Shown one piece after another: positions 1-8,912 of a stretch of 64,000 bases of DNA. Each line of letters begins with the position of its first letter. Within the stretch, counting starts at the first letter, position 1. The translations under genes were made by a program, and so were the position numbers. The DNA comes from Candidatus Methylomicrobium oryzae (lineage in GTDB: Bacteria; Pseudomonadota; Gammaproteobacteria; Methylococcales; Methylomonadaceae): NCBI RefSeq assembly GCF_016745425.1, contig NZ_JAERVK010000006.1, positions 124,001 through 188,000 on the forward strand, given 5' to 3'. A model generated the notes under the pieces. That model ran no database searches. It had not been told where the DNA came from and worked only from the letters and a program-made list of their open reading frames with translations.

Positions 1-1065
1 CTGCTGGCCTCCCGCGACGGCGAGGACGAAAGAACGCCGATCTATGCGATCCTAGGCTCTGTAACCGATGCGCCGCGCCTAACCAAAGTCTGCGAAACTT
101 TCAAGGTACAGACAATCTACCATGCCGCCGCCTATAAGCACGTACCGATCGTCGAGCATAACCCGATCGCCGCGATACGCAACAATATATTCGGCACGCT
201 GCGCGCGGCCGAAGCGGCCGTAACGGCAAAGGTCGAAACCTTCGTGCTGATCTCAACCGATAAGGCGGTGCGCCCGACCAACACGATGGGCGCGACCAAA
301 CGCTTCGCCGAACTGATCTTGCAGGCCTTCAGCGCCGCCCCCTCCGTTCGGCAGTCCACCCGCTTCACAATGGTCCGCTTCGGCAACGTTCTCGGCTCGT
401 CCGGCTCGGTCGTGCCGTTGTTCAAGGAACAAATCAAACGCGGCGGTCCGGTCACCGTCACCGATCCGAATATCATTCGTTATTTCATGACGATACCCGA
501 AGCCGCGCAACTGGTCATTCAGGCCGGCGCGATGGGCGGCGGCGGCGACGTCTTCGTGCTCGACATGGGCGAACCGGTCCGCATTCTCGATCTGGCCAAG
601 CGGATGATTCATCTGAGCGGCCTCGAAATCAAGGATCAGGAGCATCCGGACGGCGAAATCGAAATCTGCTTTACCGGGCTTCGGCCCGGCGAGAAGCTTT
701 ATGAAGAACTGCTGATCGGCGACAACGTGGCCGAAACCGATCATCCGCGCATCATGCGCGCCGAAGAGCATGTGATTGCATGGGACGATCTGTCCGGACG
801 CCTGGCTTACCTGGAAAAAGCGGCGGAGCAAGACGACCACGGGCAAATCCGGGAAATCCTGCTTGGCGCAGTGTCGGGTTTTGCGCCGCAATGCGGAATC
901 GAAGACCTGCTCTGGAAACAGGCCCAGGCCACAGCCGGGATGGATAATAGGGAGGAAGCAGGCAAAAAAAAACCTCTCCCCGGCAATTACAAGGAGAGGC
1001 TCGAAAATCAGGCAGAGAATAAATTTGAGGAGGCACTGCCCGATGAAACAGAGAAAAATCTGTGA
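1..1065 (+). CDS. CapD/FlaA1-type nucleotide-sugar 4,6-dehydratase/epimerase, C-terminal part (5' truncated by window)
   Basis: The reading frame is open from the first base, so the gene starts outside the window and 354 codons are visible. The peptide around visible residues 40-55 ([16 protein letters not shown]) and the later STDKAV...MGATK stretch are hallmarks of the membrane-anchored extended-SDR family of CapD, FlaA1, WbpM and PglF. In that family Met replaces the usual catalytic Tyr of YxxxK. These enzymes act on UDP-GlcNAc-type sugars at the inner face of the membrane for polysaccharide or glycan synthesis. [11 protein letters not shown] near the end is also typical. The last 35 or so residues are Lys/Glu rich and unlike the family. 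They follow an A9 tract at 964-972, so the natural C-terminus may be altered. Family assignment is firm; the exact sugar is unknown. Confidence 0.93.
   Translation: MLASRDGEDERTPIYAILGSVTDAPRLTKVCETFKVQTIYHAAAYKHVPIVEHNPIAAIRNNIFGTLRAAEAAVTAKVETFVLISTDKAVRPTNTMGATKRFAELILQAFSAAPSVRQSTRFTMVRFGNVLGSSGSVVPLFKEQIKRGGPVTVTDPNIIRYFMTIPEAAQLVIQAGAMGGGGDVFVLDMGEPVRILDLAKRMIHLSGLEIKDQEHPDGEIEICFTGLRPGEKLYEELLIGDNVAETDHPRIMRAEEHVIAWDDLSGRLAYLEKAAEQDDHGQIREILLGAVSGFAPQCGIEDLLWKQAQATAGMDNREEAGKKKPLPGNYKERLENQAENKFEEALPDETEKNL
964..999 (-). terminator. Minus-strand terminator-like hairpin inside the 3' end of the CapD-like gene
   Basis: CCTCTCC (973-979) and GGAGAGG (993-999) form a 7-bp stem. Read on the minus strand, the stem is followed directly by nine T (the A9 tract 964-972), the layout of an intrinsic terminator. 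It would stop antisense transcription entering the CapD-like gene from the right. No minus-strand gene precedes it, so function is inference. Confidence 0.45.
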
Positions 1066-1266
1066 CAGTCATACTATACAGGCTTTAAAATAGGATACAA
1101 TGACGCATCTAATAAATTAATTGTTTCTTATTTTGAAACAAAATATAATAACTACGATCTTATAGTCATCCTGACTTGGACCGCATAGAGTTAAGGAAAA
1201 ACCCATCCTGCGATTCTACGCATTTTGCCTTCCCCCTCGAATCAAGCTCGATTGCAGGAAAAGCCC

Positions 1267-2184
1267 GTGGACAAATTGACCAGCATGAACGTTTTCGTCC
1301 GTGTCGCAAAAGCGGGAAGTTTTGCCGGCGGCGCCCGCGACCTGGATATTTCGCGGGCAATGGCAACCAAACATATCATGCATCTGGAAAGCAACCTCGG
1401 CACCCGCCTGTTCAACCGCACCACGCGCAGCCTGAGCCTGACCGAAGTCGGCGCGGCCTATTTCGAGCGCTGCCAGCAGGTCCTGCTCGATATCGAGGAA
1501 ATGGAATCGCAGGTCACCCACCTGCAGACCGAGCCGCGCGGTTCGCTGCGGATCAGTGCCCCGCCGGTGATCGGCGCCACCCATATCGCCCGCGCGATCT
1601 CCGAATTCCTGAAACTGCATCCCGACCTGAACATCGAATTGATCATTCAAAGCGGCCCCGGCGACATGATCGAAGACGGCATCGACCTGGCGATCTATCT
1701 GGGCGCATTGAACGATACCAGCATGGTCGCGCGCAAACTGGCCAGTTCTTCGCTCGTGGTCTGCGGCTCGCCGGCCTATTTCGCCAAACACGGCATTCCC
1801 GAAACCCCGCAGGATCTCGTGCACCACAGCTGCCTGATCAACTGGTCCATTCATCCTAAAAACAAATGGCCGTTCAAAAGCGAATCGGGTTCCCAGATCA
1901 TTACCGTTTCGGGCCGCCTGCAGGCCAACGTCGCGGATGCGATCCGTATCGCGGCGATCAACGATATGGGGCTGGTGATGCTGCCGATTTACATTGTCGG
2001 CTGGGATATCGAACGCGGCAGGCTCCAGCCCGTCCTGCAAAACTACCCTTCGCCGCCGCTGGATGTGCATGCGGTTTATCCGCATCGGAAATATTTGTCC
2101 GCGAAAGTCCGCGTGTTCATGGAATTTCTGCAGACTTGGCTGGAGCCCCGCGTCAGCAAGCCGGGCGACGATCCCGAAACATGA
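1267..2184 (+). CDS. LysR-family transcriptional regulator
   Basis: A 305-residue regulator with an N-terminal winged helix-turn-helix (about residues 3-62, with the usual NRTTRSLSLTEVG ending) and a periplasmic-binding-like effector domain (about 88-295). I chose the GTG at 1267 because AGGA lies seven bases upstream and the protein then begins VDKLTSMNVFV, as in the DhcR/CrgA-like LysR subgroup. A TTG 42 bases earlier is in frame but has no support. Its stop overlaps the next ATG (ATGA). It therefore heads a co-oriented operon with a methyltransferase and a rhodanese, rather than being divergent from its target as most LysR genes are. The inducer and regulon are unknown. Confidence 0.92.
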   Translation: MDKLTSMNVFVRVAKAGSFAGGARDLDISRAMATKHIMHLESNLGTRLFNRTTRSLSLTEVGAAYFERCQQVLLDIEEMESQVTHLQTEPRGSLRISAPPVIGATHIARAISEFLKLHPDLNIELIIQSGPGDMIEDGIDLAIYLGALNDTSMVARKLASSSLVVCGSPAYFAKHGIPETPQDLVHHSCLINWSIHPKNKWPFKSESGSQIITVSGRLQANVADAIRIAAINDMGLVMLPIYIVGWDIERGRLQPVLQNYPSPPLDVHAVYPHRKYLSAKVRVFMEFLQTWLEPRVSKPGDDPET

Positions 2185-2774
2185 ACGGACTCCAGGAAAA
2201 ATGGGACCGGCTCTACAGCCTGGACGAGCCCGGCAGCCAGGCCCCGGTTCCGGTGCTGACCGAAAACGTGTTCCTGTTGCCGTCCGCCGGGCATGCGCTC
2301 GATCTTGCGTGCGGACTCGGCGCCAACGCGATTTTTCTTGCCGAGCACGGACTGAAGGTCGTCGCCCTCGATATTTCCGCCGTCGCGGTCGGAAAGTTGC
2401 AGGCTTATGCCGACTCCCGCCGGCTGGCAATTAAGGCGCGCCGGACAGCCCTCTGCCCCGCTTCGCTGCCCTCTTCCGCCTTCGATGTCATCGTGGTCGG
2501 ACGTTTTCTTGACCGCAGTTTGAAGGATGCGATAATGGAGGCCCTGAAACCCGGCGGCTTATTGTTCTATCAAACATTCACCCGCCTGAAAATCGGCGAC
2601 GAAGGTCCGAAAAATCCGGCCTATCTGCTGGACGACAATGAACTGCTGACCCTGTTTCTGCCGTTGCGCCCGGTTTTTTACCGGGAAAATGGCGCGATCG
2701 GCGACCTCAGGCAGGGACTCCGCAGCGAAGCCCAATTTATCGGCCGAAAACCTGAGCAAGAAATAAAACCATGA
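2181..2774 (+). CDS. Small class I SAM-dependent methyltransferase
   Basis: A 197-residue protein whose ATG overlaps the LysR stop. Motif I is DLACGLGANA (residues 41-50), and the acidic end of strand beta-2 is LDIS (63-66). ALKPGGLLFYQTF is a standard post-motif segment. It resembles TehB-type small methyltransferases that act on small or inorganic substrates, but the substrate cannot be read from sequence. Its stop overlaps the rhodanese start by four bases, so the three genes are translationally coupled. Pairing with a sulfurtransferase suggests sulfur, selenium or tellurium chemistry, which is inference only. Confidence 0.88.
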   Translation: MNGLQEKWDRLYSLDEPGSQAPVPVLTENVFLLPSAGHALDLACGLGANAIFLAEHGLKVVALDISAVAVGKLQAYADSRRLAIKARRTALCPASLPSSAFDVIVVGRFLDRSLKDAIMEALKPGGLLFYQTFTRLKIGDEGPKNPAYLLDDNELLTLFLPLRPVFYRENGAIGDLRQGLRSEAQFIGRKPEQEIKP

Positions 2775-3163
2775 TCGAAAATCTGACTCCGCAACAATGC
2801 TGGGATTTGCTCCAGCACGATCCGAATGCCGTCCTTGTCGATGTTCGCACTAAGATGGAACACACCTTCGTCGGCCATCCGACCGGCGCCATCCATATCC
2901 CCTGGAAGGAAGCGCCGGACTGGCAATTGAATCCGAACTTTGCCGCCGAGGTTGAAGCCGCCGTCCCGAATAAAGACGCCCCGATCCTGCTGCTCTGCCG
3001 CAGCGGCCAGCGTTCGCTGGATGCAGCCAAGCTGCTCGAACAGGCCGGTTATAAGCATCTGATCAACATCCTGGAAGGCTTCGAGGGACCGCTCGACGAG
3101 AACAAGCACCGCGGCAATCTCGGCGGCTGGCGCTTTCACGGCCTACCCTGGGAGCAAAGCTGA
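2771..3163 (+). CDS. Single-domain rhodanese-like sulfurtransferase
   Basis: A 130-residue single rhodanese domain. The active-site loop is CRSGQR with the catalytic Cys at residue 76, preceded by the LLL strand. The CH2A-type segment VLVDVRTKMEHTFVGHPTGA lies at residues 21-40. With an intact Cys and a six-residue loop it is expected to be an active thiosulfate or persulfide sulfurtransferase in the cytoplasm. It is the last gene of the LysR-methyltransferase-rhodanese operon, overlapping the preceding gene by four bases. The HGLPWEQS tail is typical of small proteobacterial rhodaneses. The physiological acceptor is unknown. Confidence 0.92.
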   Translation: MIENLTPQQCWDLLQHDPNAVLVDVRTKMEHTFVGHPTGAIHIPWKEAPDWQLNPNFAAEVEAAVPNKDAPILLLCRSGQRSLDAAKLLEQAGYKHLINILEGFEGPLDENKHRGNLGGWRFHGLPWEQS

Positions 3164-3223
3164 ACCTGAACCGTCCCCCTTCTACACCGCTCCGTGCATA
3201 GAAGGATACCGCGCGCTTCGCGT

Positions 3224-3250
3224 AGACCCGCATGGGTCTTCGCTCTTTTT
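3224..3250 (+). terminator. Possible weak terminator after the rhodanese
   Basis: AGACCC and GGGTCT (a 6-bp stem, 4-base loop) are followed by TCGCTCTTTTT. The stem is short and the T-run starts several bases late, so this is a weak candidate for ending the LysR operon. Confidence 0.3.
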
Positions 3251-3535
3251 CCGCATGCCTCCCCCTGCCATTTTCCTCCGGCACGCCAACTTTCCGTCCC
3301 ACCAAAACCGAAATAAAAAACAATTAATTCATTGTTTTAAGAAAAATTCTTAATAAATTTTAATAGGTTTAGCCAGTTCTTTTAATAAACCTTAACAAGT
3401 TATCATAAATTATTGTTTTAACTAGTTTTATTGGATTGATATTGCATTTTCAGGCACATTCCTAACACGATAAGCCGGAACCAAGGCGCTTAAGGGAGTG
3501 ACAAAGCCGACTTTGTCAATGGGCTTGACTAATTC

Positions 3536-3569
3536 GCGTAGGTCCGATTAGCGTAGCGTAATCGGACGC
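3536..3569 (+). repeat. REP-like palindrome, copy 1
   Basis: GGTCCGATTA and TAATCGGAC flank a GCGTAGCG centre, giving a strong hairpin. The 34-base unit is the exact reverse complement of the copy at 3821-3854. The two copies enclose the decayed REP-associated transposase. Confidence 0.85.
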
Positions 3570-3632
3570 ATGCTCCCGAAGCCAATGCTCTCTTCGCCGC
3601 ATTTTTCATAATGCGAACAAAGTCATGACGAA

Positions 3633-3842
3633 AATTACAGGTGTGTCTTCATCCCAACAGGAACCGGTTTTTTTACGGTAAACCTGCGGCAACGCTATCA
3701 GAACGATCTGTTGATCCGCGCGATCGGCTTACTGCGCGAGACAGTGCGGCGGGTTCGTAAGCGCCATCTTTTTCAAAATCGACGCATGGGTCGTTTTGCC
3801 GAAGCGGAGGCGGATGACGTGCGTCCGATTACGCTACGCTAA
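3633..3842 (+). pseudogene. Decayed REP-associated tyrosine transposase (RAYT, TnpA_REP), N-terminal part
   Basis: The forward frame reads NYRCVFIPTGTGFFTVNLRQ, which matches the family start NYRR.FIPGGTYFFTVNL. It continues NDLLIRAIGLLRETVRRVRKRH, the conserved next helix. About 45 codons in, the conserved frame jumps: FKIDAWVVLP, the strand leading to the HUH histidines, is found in a neighbouring frame at about 3774-3803. No HxH motif or C-terminal half remains. RAYTs are Y1 HUH enzymes that mobilise REP/REPIN palindromes, and this relic lies between two identical inverted palindromes. It is a frameshifted, truncated pseudogene with no credible start codon. Confidence 0.8.
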
Positions 3843-3854
3843 TCGGACCTACGC
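3821..3854 (-). repeat. REP-like palindrome, copy 2 (inverted relative to copy 1)
   Basis: Its 34 bases are identical to the reverse complement of the copy at 3536-3569. It overlaps the 3' end of the transposase relic, as expected of palindromes flanking a RAYT gene. Confidence 0.85.
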
Positions 3855-4020
3855 GGGCTAAACCAAGCCGCTTGCATAGATTGACAAAGCCGGCTTTGCC
3901 GATCGGTTTGACTATTTGCAAAGCGAGCTTTACAACTCCGCGAGGCAGAACCTAACGGCATTGGCCCGTGAACGGCCACTTACGCTTCGCCCCAAAAAAG
4001 CAGGCCGTTACTCACAGTTC

Positions 4021-4058
4021 GCGTAGGTCCGATTACGCTACGCGAATCGGACCTACGC
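4021..4058. repeat. REP-like palindrome, copy 3 (longer, near-perfect)
   Basis: GCGTAGGTCCGATTA at the left mirrors AATCGGACCTACGC at the right around CGCTACGCG. It is a fully extended version of the same family, 38 bases long and almost perfectly self-complementary. Confidence 0.85.
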
Positions 4059-4460
4059 AGGTTCGGCCGAAACTTCGCCGTCCAAATACCTTCAAGCGGA
4101 TGAAGACGATTTCAAAGTGGCCCGGAAGAAAAAACCCAAGCAGAAATTACGCCGTTTGTTCCACGCGGAACTCTTAATAAATCACTTGACGCGACCTTAA
4201 CTATCGCCCCTAAGTTACATTAACTTCTGCATCTAAATTACATTAATAATATTTTGTAAATAATTGTTTTATAATTATTATTAATGAAAATAAATTTCGA
4301 TTTCTTATGCCCTGCCCGGGAAATTACGGTAGCGTGGACACCTCATTATTCGGCTCGAGCCGTCTTCGTTTTTTGAATCCGGAAGCGGGACCGGAACCTA
4401 ATTTCAAAAACGCTCCGAGCTGAGAGCTGGCTGTGGCCCCAAAAGGATTGCGGACTCTCG

Positions 4461-7400
4461 TCAATCATCGCTGCGCATCAGGCTCAGCAAATCGTCCGCC
4501 GAAACCTTGCCGCTGACGTCCGCGCCTTCGAGCAGGCTGTCGGCAAGATCGCGCTTGTGGCTGTGCAGCGCGACGATTTTTTCTTCGATCGTCTGTTTGG
4601 CGATCATCCGGTAGATCGTAACCGGACGCTTTTGACCCATCCGGTGCGCGCGGTCGGAGGCCTGGTCTTCGACAGCAGGATTCCACCACGGGTCCATATG
4701 GATCACGTAGTCGGCCGCGGTCAGGTTCAGGCCGACGCCGCCGGCTTTCAGGCTGATCAGGAACAGCTCGCCGTCGCCGCGCTGGAAAGCATCGACGCGC
4801 TGCTGGCGTTCCTTCGCCGGCGTCGAACCGTCCAGATATTGATACGGAATGCCGCGCCCTTCGACATAGTCCCGGATGAGCTGCAAATGGTCGACGAACT
4901 GGCTGAATACCAATGCTTTGTGTTTGTTGTCGAGCAGTTCCTCGGCGATCTCGCCGAACGCGGCCAGCTTGCTGCTCGGCAGGCTGATTTCGGCGTTTGC
5001 GAGCCGGCTGTTGCAGCAGCTGCGGCGCAGCTTGGTGATCGCGGCGAGGATTTGCAGGTGTTTGTGTCCCGGCGGGCCGTCGCTACTCGCAAGTTCGTTC
5101 AGACTGTCGCGGCGGATCGCTTCGTAAAACGCCATTTCTTCGCAGCTGAGTTCGACATACACCGGAATTTCGATGCGCGGCGGCAGTTCCTGCAAGACCT
5201 GGGTCTTGGTACGGCGCAGAATGAACGGCTGGATCAGCTTCTTCAGGCGCTGGCGGGCCTGGGCGTCGCGGTCGCGTTCGATCGGACCTGCAAAGCGCCG
5301 GTTGAATTGCTCCTGCGAACCCAACAGGCCCGGGTTAATGAAGCGGAACAGGTTCCAGAGCTCGCCGAGGTGGTTTTCGAGCGGCGTGCCGGTCATAATG
5401 ATCCGGAAATCGCCCTGCAGATCCATTGCACCTTGCGAGCGGCGGGTTGCGGCATTCTTGATCGCCTGCGCCTCGTCGAGGATCACTGTCCGAAAGCGGA
5501 TTTTCGCCAGCATCTCGGCGACCGGCTCCTGCTGCAACAGGCCGTAGCTGCAGATCAACAGGTCGTACGGTCCCAAACTCTCCAGCATGCTTTGGCGGTC
5601 GCCGCCGCCCAGTTGCCGGGGCTTCAGGGTCGGCGCGAAGCGATTCGCCTCGTTTTCCCAATTCAGGCACACCGAGGTCGGCGCCACGATCAGTGCCGGG
5701 CCGTCGGGCGCGCGCTCGACCAACAGCGCGAGGCCCTGAATCGTTTTGCCGAGGCCCATGTCGTCGGCCAGACACGCCCCGACACCCCAGTGCGCCAGCC
5801 GCGAAAGCCAGACATAACCGTCCATCTGGTAATCACGCAGTTCCGCCTGGAAAGTCGACGGCAGCACCGGCCGGAACTCGCGCGCAGACTTTAACCGCTC
5901 GATATGCGCCTGCCAATGCTTGTCCGCCGTGAATACGCCGCCGTCTTCGTTCCAGTCTTCCAGAGCCAGAGCGGCTAGCGGATTGAGGCGGACCTTTCTG
6001 CCGCTGATGTCGGCATAGGCCTGCAAGTCTTCCAGGCGACGGCGGAACGCTTCGGTCAAGGCGACGAACTGGCCGTCCTTCAGTTGCAGGAAACGGCCCT
6101 TGCCGCTGCCGAGCAGGGACAGCAGTTCCTGCATTTCGATGACGGTGCGGTCGTCGATCTTCAATTCGCCGTCCAGCGCGAACCAGTCGTTAGCGCGTTT
6201 GACGTTCATGCTGAAATTCGCACTTCCGGCCTGGCCCAGCACCCGGAATTTGACGCCTTCCGGCCATTCGACAATTGCTCGACCTTCCGGGAGCGACTGC
6301 AGTTGCAGCAACAGTTCGAGGCATTGCTCGGGCTCTTCGAGCAGCCGCTCGCCGGCCGCGTCCTGCTCCGCCAGGGCCAAAGCCGGACACGCTTTGAGCA
6401 GTTCGGCGGCGCGCTTCGTTTCAAGCGGCAAATCGCGCTTCGCCTGCAGCCGCCGGCCGTCGATTTCGGCGAAGACGCTGGCGCCGCCCTGCCCGGGCGC
6501 ATAATACGCCCCGCCGGTCGCAAACGGCCTGATCAACAGCGCGGCCTTCAAGCCTTCGCCAAACGGCAGCAAATGCACGCACGGCGTGGCGTCGGCGGCG
6601 ACCTGTTCGGCGCCGCTCGAACTGCCGCCGACGTCCGAATGCACGGTCAACAGGCCCGAAATGCCGATCAGGGTCTGCAGTACGCGTTCCTGCGCCGACA
6701 TCGGCACTTCCAGGCCTTGGGGGCCCAGCACCGAATAAATTTTTTGGTGCTCGGACGCGAATTCGACGACTTTCAGGCGTGTCGGGCTTTCCTTGCCGAC
6801 ATGGATTTTGAGGTCGTGCCACGGTACAGGATGCAGTTCGATCCGTATCTTGTCGCCGCCTTTTCCCCGGCTGACCCGCAACTCGGGCTCGCCCTTGACT
6901 GCTTCGACGCGCACTTCGGGCGAATCCGCCCAAAACAGCAACGGATGGCCGGCCAGAGCGAGCGGCATTCGGCTGCTGAATTCGTAAGAGACCGACCCAT
7001 ACCAGCTGCTGCCGCGGAACTCCTTGATCGTCTTGCACAGTTTCAGATCGTGTTCACTTAAATAATCCAAACTGTCCCGCTCCTCGTAAAGGCGCTTCAA
7101 AGCAACCGGACGGCCCTTGCTCCAACCGCCCTTGGCCTGCTGTTTCTGTTCGCGGGGCTCGATGGCCACGGTATGGCCGTACTCATGATAGGACACCAGC
7201 CAGATCAGGCGGACCGACTTCTGGTCCGGGGCCGCCGGCCGTTCGGCGCTTTTGCCGGCCGACGGCGCGATATTCAGCAAGGCGTCCAGGGCCAGGTCCC
7301 AATCGGGCCGGCTGACGAACAGCTCGGCGAGCCTAAGGGGGCGCTCGGCCAGAAAACCGGCATCCCAGCGCCCGGCCTCGGCAGGGTTAATTTTAGCGAA

Positions 7401-8696
7401 CACCTTCGCCAGTTCGGCGGCCGGCCAGCGATAGCCGTTGCTCTGCAAATGGGCGTATAAGGCCTGCTGATTTTTGCTCACTTCCGTAACATGCCCGGCA
7501 TCGACCCACCACTGGATCAGCCATAAAAACACATGCTGTAATGCATTCGGAGTCACCATCGCGGCTTCCGGACGCCCGTCTTTACCGAAACCGGAGGTGA
7601 GTTTGACCGGCAGCGTCATCGCCAGGAGTTCGGTCCGTCGCTGCAGTTCGCCTTGCTGAAACTCGTGGAACAGCGCGAGATAGCGGTAAACATCGGTCCA
7701 GATCCCGCCCATCCTGCCCCCTTGGGCGAGCAGGTTCGGCAGCTTCGTGAGGCGTTCGCTATCACGCTGTTTCATGATCGCAAGCGGATAGAATACCCCG
7801 GCCAAGCCGTAAAAATACGCCGTGCGTTTGCCGGTTTCCTTTCTGAGCGCCTGCAGCGCCTTTTCGAAGCCGACAATTGCCTGCGCCGAATCGCCTTTCA
7901 TAAAGGCCAGCGCGGCGGCGACGGCCTGCAATTCGGGCTCGGCGCGTGGCGTTATCCAACGCTCGAGCTCGTCCCAATCGCCGCGCAGCCATTGCAATTC
8001 GGCAAACACGCGCGTCGCCAGCGGCGCTTTGACGAGCCCCGGTTCGAGCGCGCACCGGCGTAAAAAATCGTCAATGGCCGGGTCGGCATAGAGATGGTTC
8101 AATTGATGTAAGGCAATGTAACCGGCAATGTCGTGCAGGATGACCGGATGGCGAGCCCTCAGCCAAACGGCATCGAACGGGTTTAAGATCCAGCGCAAAT
8201 AAAGGTCGTAATCGGGCGGCAAATTCAAGACATGACGGCCGATTTTCAAGCATTCGCCGGCTTCCTTATACTCACGGAGGTGAAAGCGGATCCGCGCTTC
8301 GCGCAGGCAGTCGTCCGCCTTATCGTAACGGTAATAGCCGCCGCGCACCGGTGCATGGCGCCCGATGCTGTCGGCGACCTTTCGGAAGGTGCGCGTTTCT
8401 TCCGCCAGTTTTCGGGTCAGCGGCTCGACAAACCGTCGTGCGCATCGGTAGATCGTTTGTTTAGGCGCTTTTTCGGCCAACCGCAAGTCCTGCAACGCTT
8501 CCAGCAGCGGCGCCAGAGTAACCGGCTTGAATGCCTTGCCGTCCTTGTCTTTAAACCCGAGATCGAACAAGCATTTGCCGATCAGCGTCGGGCCGGCGTA
8601 GCCGTAATGCACGGCCAGCACGTCAAGGACGGCGCGTTGTTCGGGAGGCAGTTGATCGTACTGTTTGAACTGTTCGGAAAGCGTATCGGAAGTCAT
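4461..8696 (-). CDS. Large SNF2/Swi2-family DEAD/DEAH-box helicase
   Basis: A 1411-residue protein. The C-terminal 450 residues are a SNF2 ATPase: DDMGLGKTIQ with Walker Lys about 984, ALIVAPTSV motif Ia, DEAQ at 1074-1077, MTGTPLEN motif III, SLKAGGVGLNLTAADYVIHMDPWWNP (motif V region) and DRAHRMGQ motif VI. The first 950 residues are helical and alpha/beta-rich and lack an obvious catalytic motif. This architecture is that of long bacterial RapA-like/SNF2 proteins that translocate on DNA or remodel nucleoprotein. The gene stands alone on the minus strand, with about 1.3 kb of repeats downstream and 216 bases separating it from ttcA. A DNA repair or transcription role is inference. There is no nuclease or methylase neighbour to suggest a DISARM-like defence system. 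Confidence 0.9.
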   Translation of the reverse strand: MTSDTLSEQFKQYDQLPPEQRAVLDVLAVHYGYAGPTLIGKCLFDLGFKDKDGKAFKPVTLAPLLEALQDLRLAEKAPKQTIYRCARRFVEPLTRKLAEETRTFRKVADSIGRHAPVRGGYYRYDKADDCLREARIRFHLREYKEAGECLKIGRHVLNLPPDYDLYLRWILNPFDAVWLRARHPVILHDIAGYIALHQLNHLYADPAIDDFLRRCALEPGLVKAPLATRVFAELQWLRGDWDELERWITPRAEPELQAVAAALAFMKGDSAQAIVGFEKALQALRKETGKRTAYFYGLAGVFYPLAIMKQRDSERLTKLPNLLAQGGRMGGIWTDVYRYLALFHEFQQGELQRRTELLAMTLPVKLTSGFGKDGRPEAAMVTPNALQHVFLWLIQWWVDAGHVTEVSKNQQALYAHLQSNGYRWPAAELAKVFAKINPAEAGRWDAGFLAERPLRLAELFVSRPDWDLALDALLNIAPSAGKSAERPAAPDQKSVRLIWLVSYHEYGHTVAIEPREQKQQAKGGWSKGRPVALKRLYEERDSLDYLSEHDLKLCKTIKEFRGSSWYGSVSYEFSSRMPLALAGHPLLFWADSPEVRVEAVKGEPELRVSRGKGGDKIRIELHPVPWHDLKIHVGKESPTRLKVVEFASEHQKIYSVLGPQGLEVPMSAQERVLQTLIGISGLLTVHSDVGGSSSGAEQVAADATPCVHLLPFGEGLKAALLIRPFATGGAYYAPGQGGASVFAEIDGRRLQAKRDLPLETKRAAELLKACPALALAEQDAAGERLLEEPEQCLELLLQLQSLPEGRAIVEWPEGVKFRVLGQAGSANFSMNVKRANDWFALDGELKIDDRTVIEMQELLSLLGSGKGRFLQLKDGQFVALTEAFRRRLEDLQAYADISGRKVRLNPLAALALEDWNEDGGVFTADKHWQAHIERLKSAREFRPVLPSTFQAELRDYQMDGYVWLSRLAHWGVGACLADDMGLGKTIQGLALLVERAPDGPALIVAPTSVCLNWENEANRFAPTLKPRQLGGGDRQSMLESLGPYDLLICSYGLLQQEPVAEMLAKIRFRTVILDEAQAIKNAATRRSQGAMDLQGDFRIIMTGTPLENHLGELWNLFRFINPGLLGSQEQFNRRFAGPIERDRDAQARQRLKKLIQPFILRRTKTQVLQELPPRIEIPVYVELSCEEMAFYEAIRRDSLNELASSDGPPGHKHLQILAAITKLRRSCCNSRLANAEISLPSSKLAAFGEIAEELLDNKHKALVFSQFVDHLQLIRDYVEGRGIPYQYLDGSTPAKERQQRVDAFQRGDGELFLISLKAGGVGLNLTAADYVIHMDPWWNPAVEDQASDRAHRMGQKRPVTIYRMIAKQTIEEKIVALHSHKRDLADSLLEGADVSGKVSADDLLSLMRSDD

Positions 8697-8818
8697 CGAC
8701 TATGCTGACTCGTGTAAGGATTCGGAACGGACTGAAGACGATTACGACTGTAGTTAGCCGAAGAAAAAATTTAGGAAGGGCAACGGCAGCATCGTAACCC
8801 GCCCAGGCTGCCGCAAAA

Positions 8819-8885
8819 GGCGGGTTCGCCACACGGAAAGCTTTGTCGAACCCGAAACTCAAAAGCGAAGCGCGCCGAACCCGCC
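8819..8885. repeat. Intergenic inverted repeat
   Basis: GGCGGGTTCG (8819-8828) and CGAACCCGCC (8876-8885) are perfect 10-base arms around a 47-base spacer, between ttcA and the SNF2 gene. There is no T-run on either side. It looks like one of the dispersed palindromic families of this genome rather than a terminator. Confidence 0.6.
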
Positions 8886-8912
8886 CTACGTTTGACCAGG
8901 CCGGGACGCTCT

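Larger units (their letters stand above)
3164..4460. other. 1.3-kb non-coding, repeat-rich interval
   Basis: No intact gene is seen here. Two AT-rich blocks (about 3310-3450 and 4185-4300) flank a centre that holds three REP-like palindromes, a decayed transposase and an imperfect direct repeat. The direct repeat (TGACAAAGCCG...TTGACT) lies at 3499-3532 and again at 3882-3915. A short open stretch near 4085-4180 (Lys-rich, ending RRLFHAEL) may be another gene remnant, but I do not recognise it. The composition and relics suggest an old insertion hot spot. Confidence 0.7.

Noticed and set aside
1216-2430. Long open frame on the minus strand (404 codons) opposite the LysR gene
   Set aside because: It is the antisense shadow of a clear LysR-methyltransferase pair in GC-rich DNA, with no family motif.
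4557-5894. 445-codon plus-strand open frame inside the SNF2 gene
   Set aside because: The minus strand holds every SNF2 helicase motif; this is a codon-bias shadow.
4461-8696. SNF2 helicase as part of a DISARM or other defence island
   Set aside because: No methyltransferase, nuclease, PLD or DUF1998 partner is adjacent; it stands alone.
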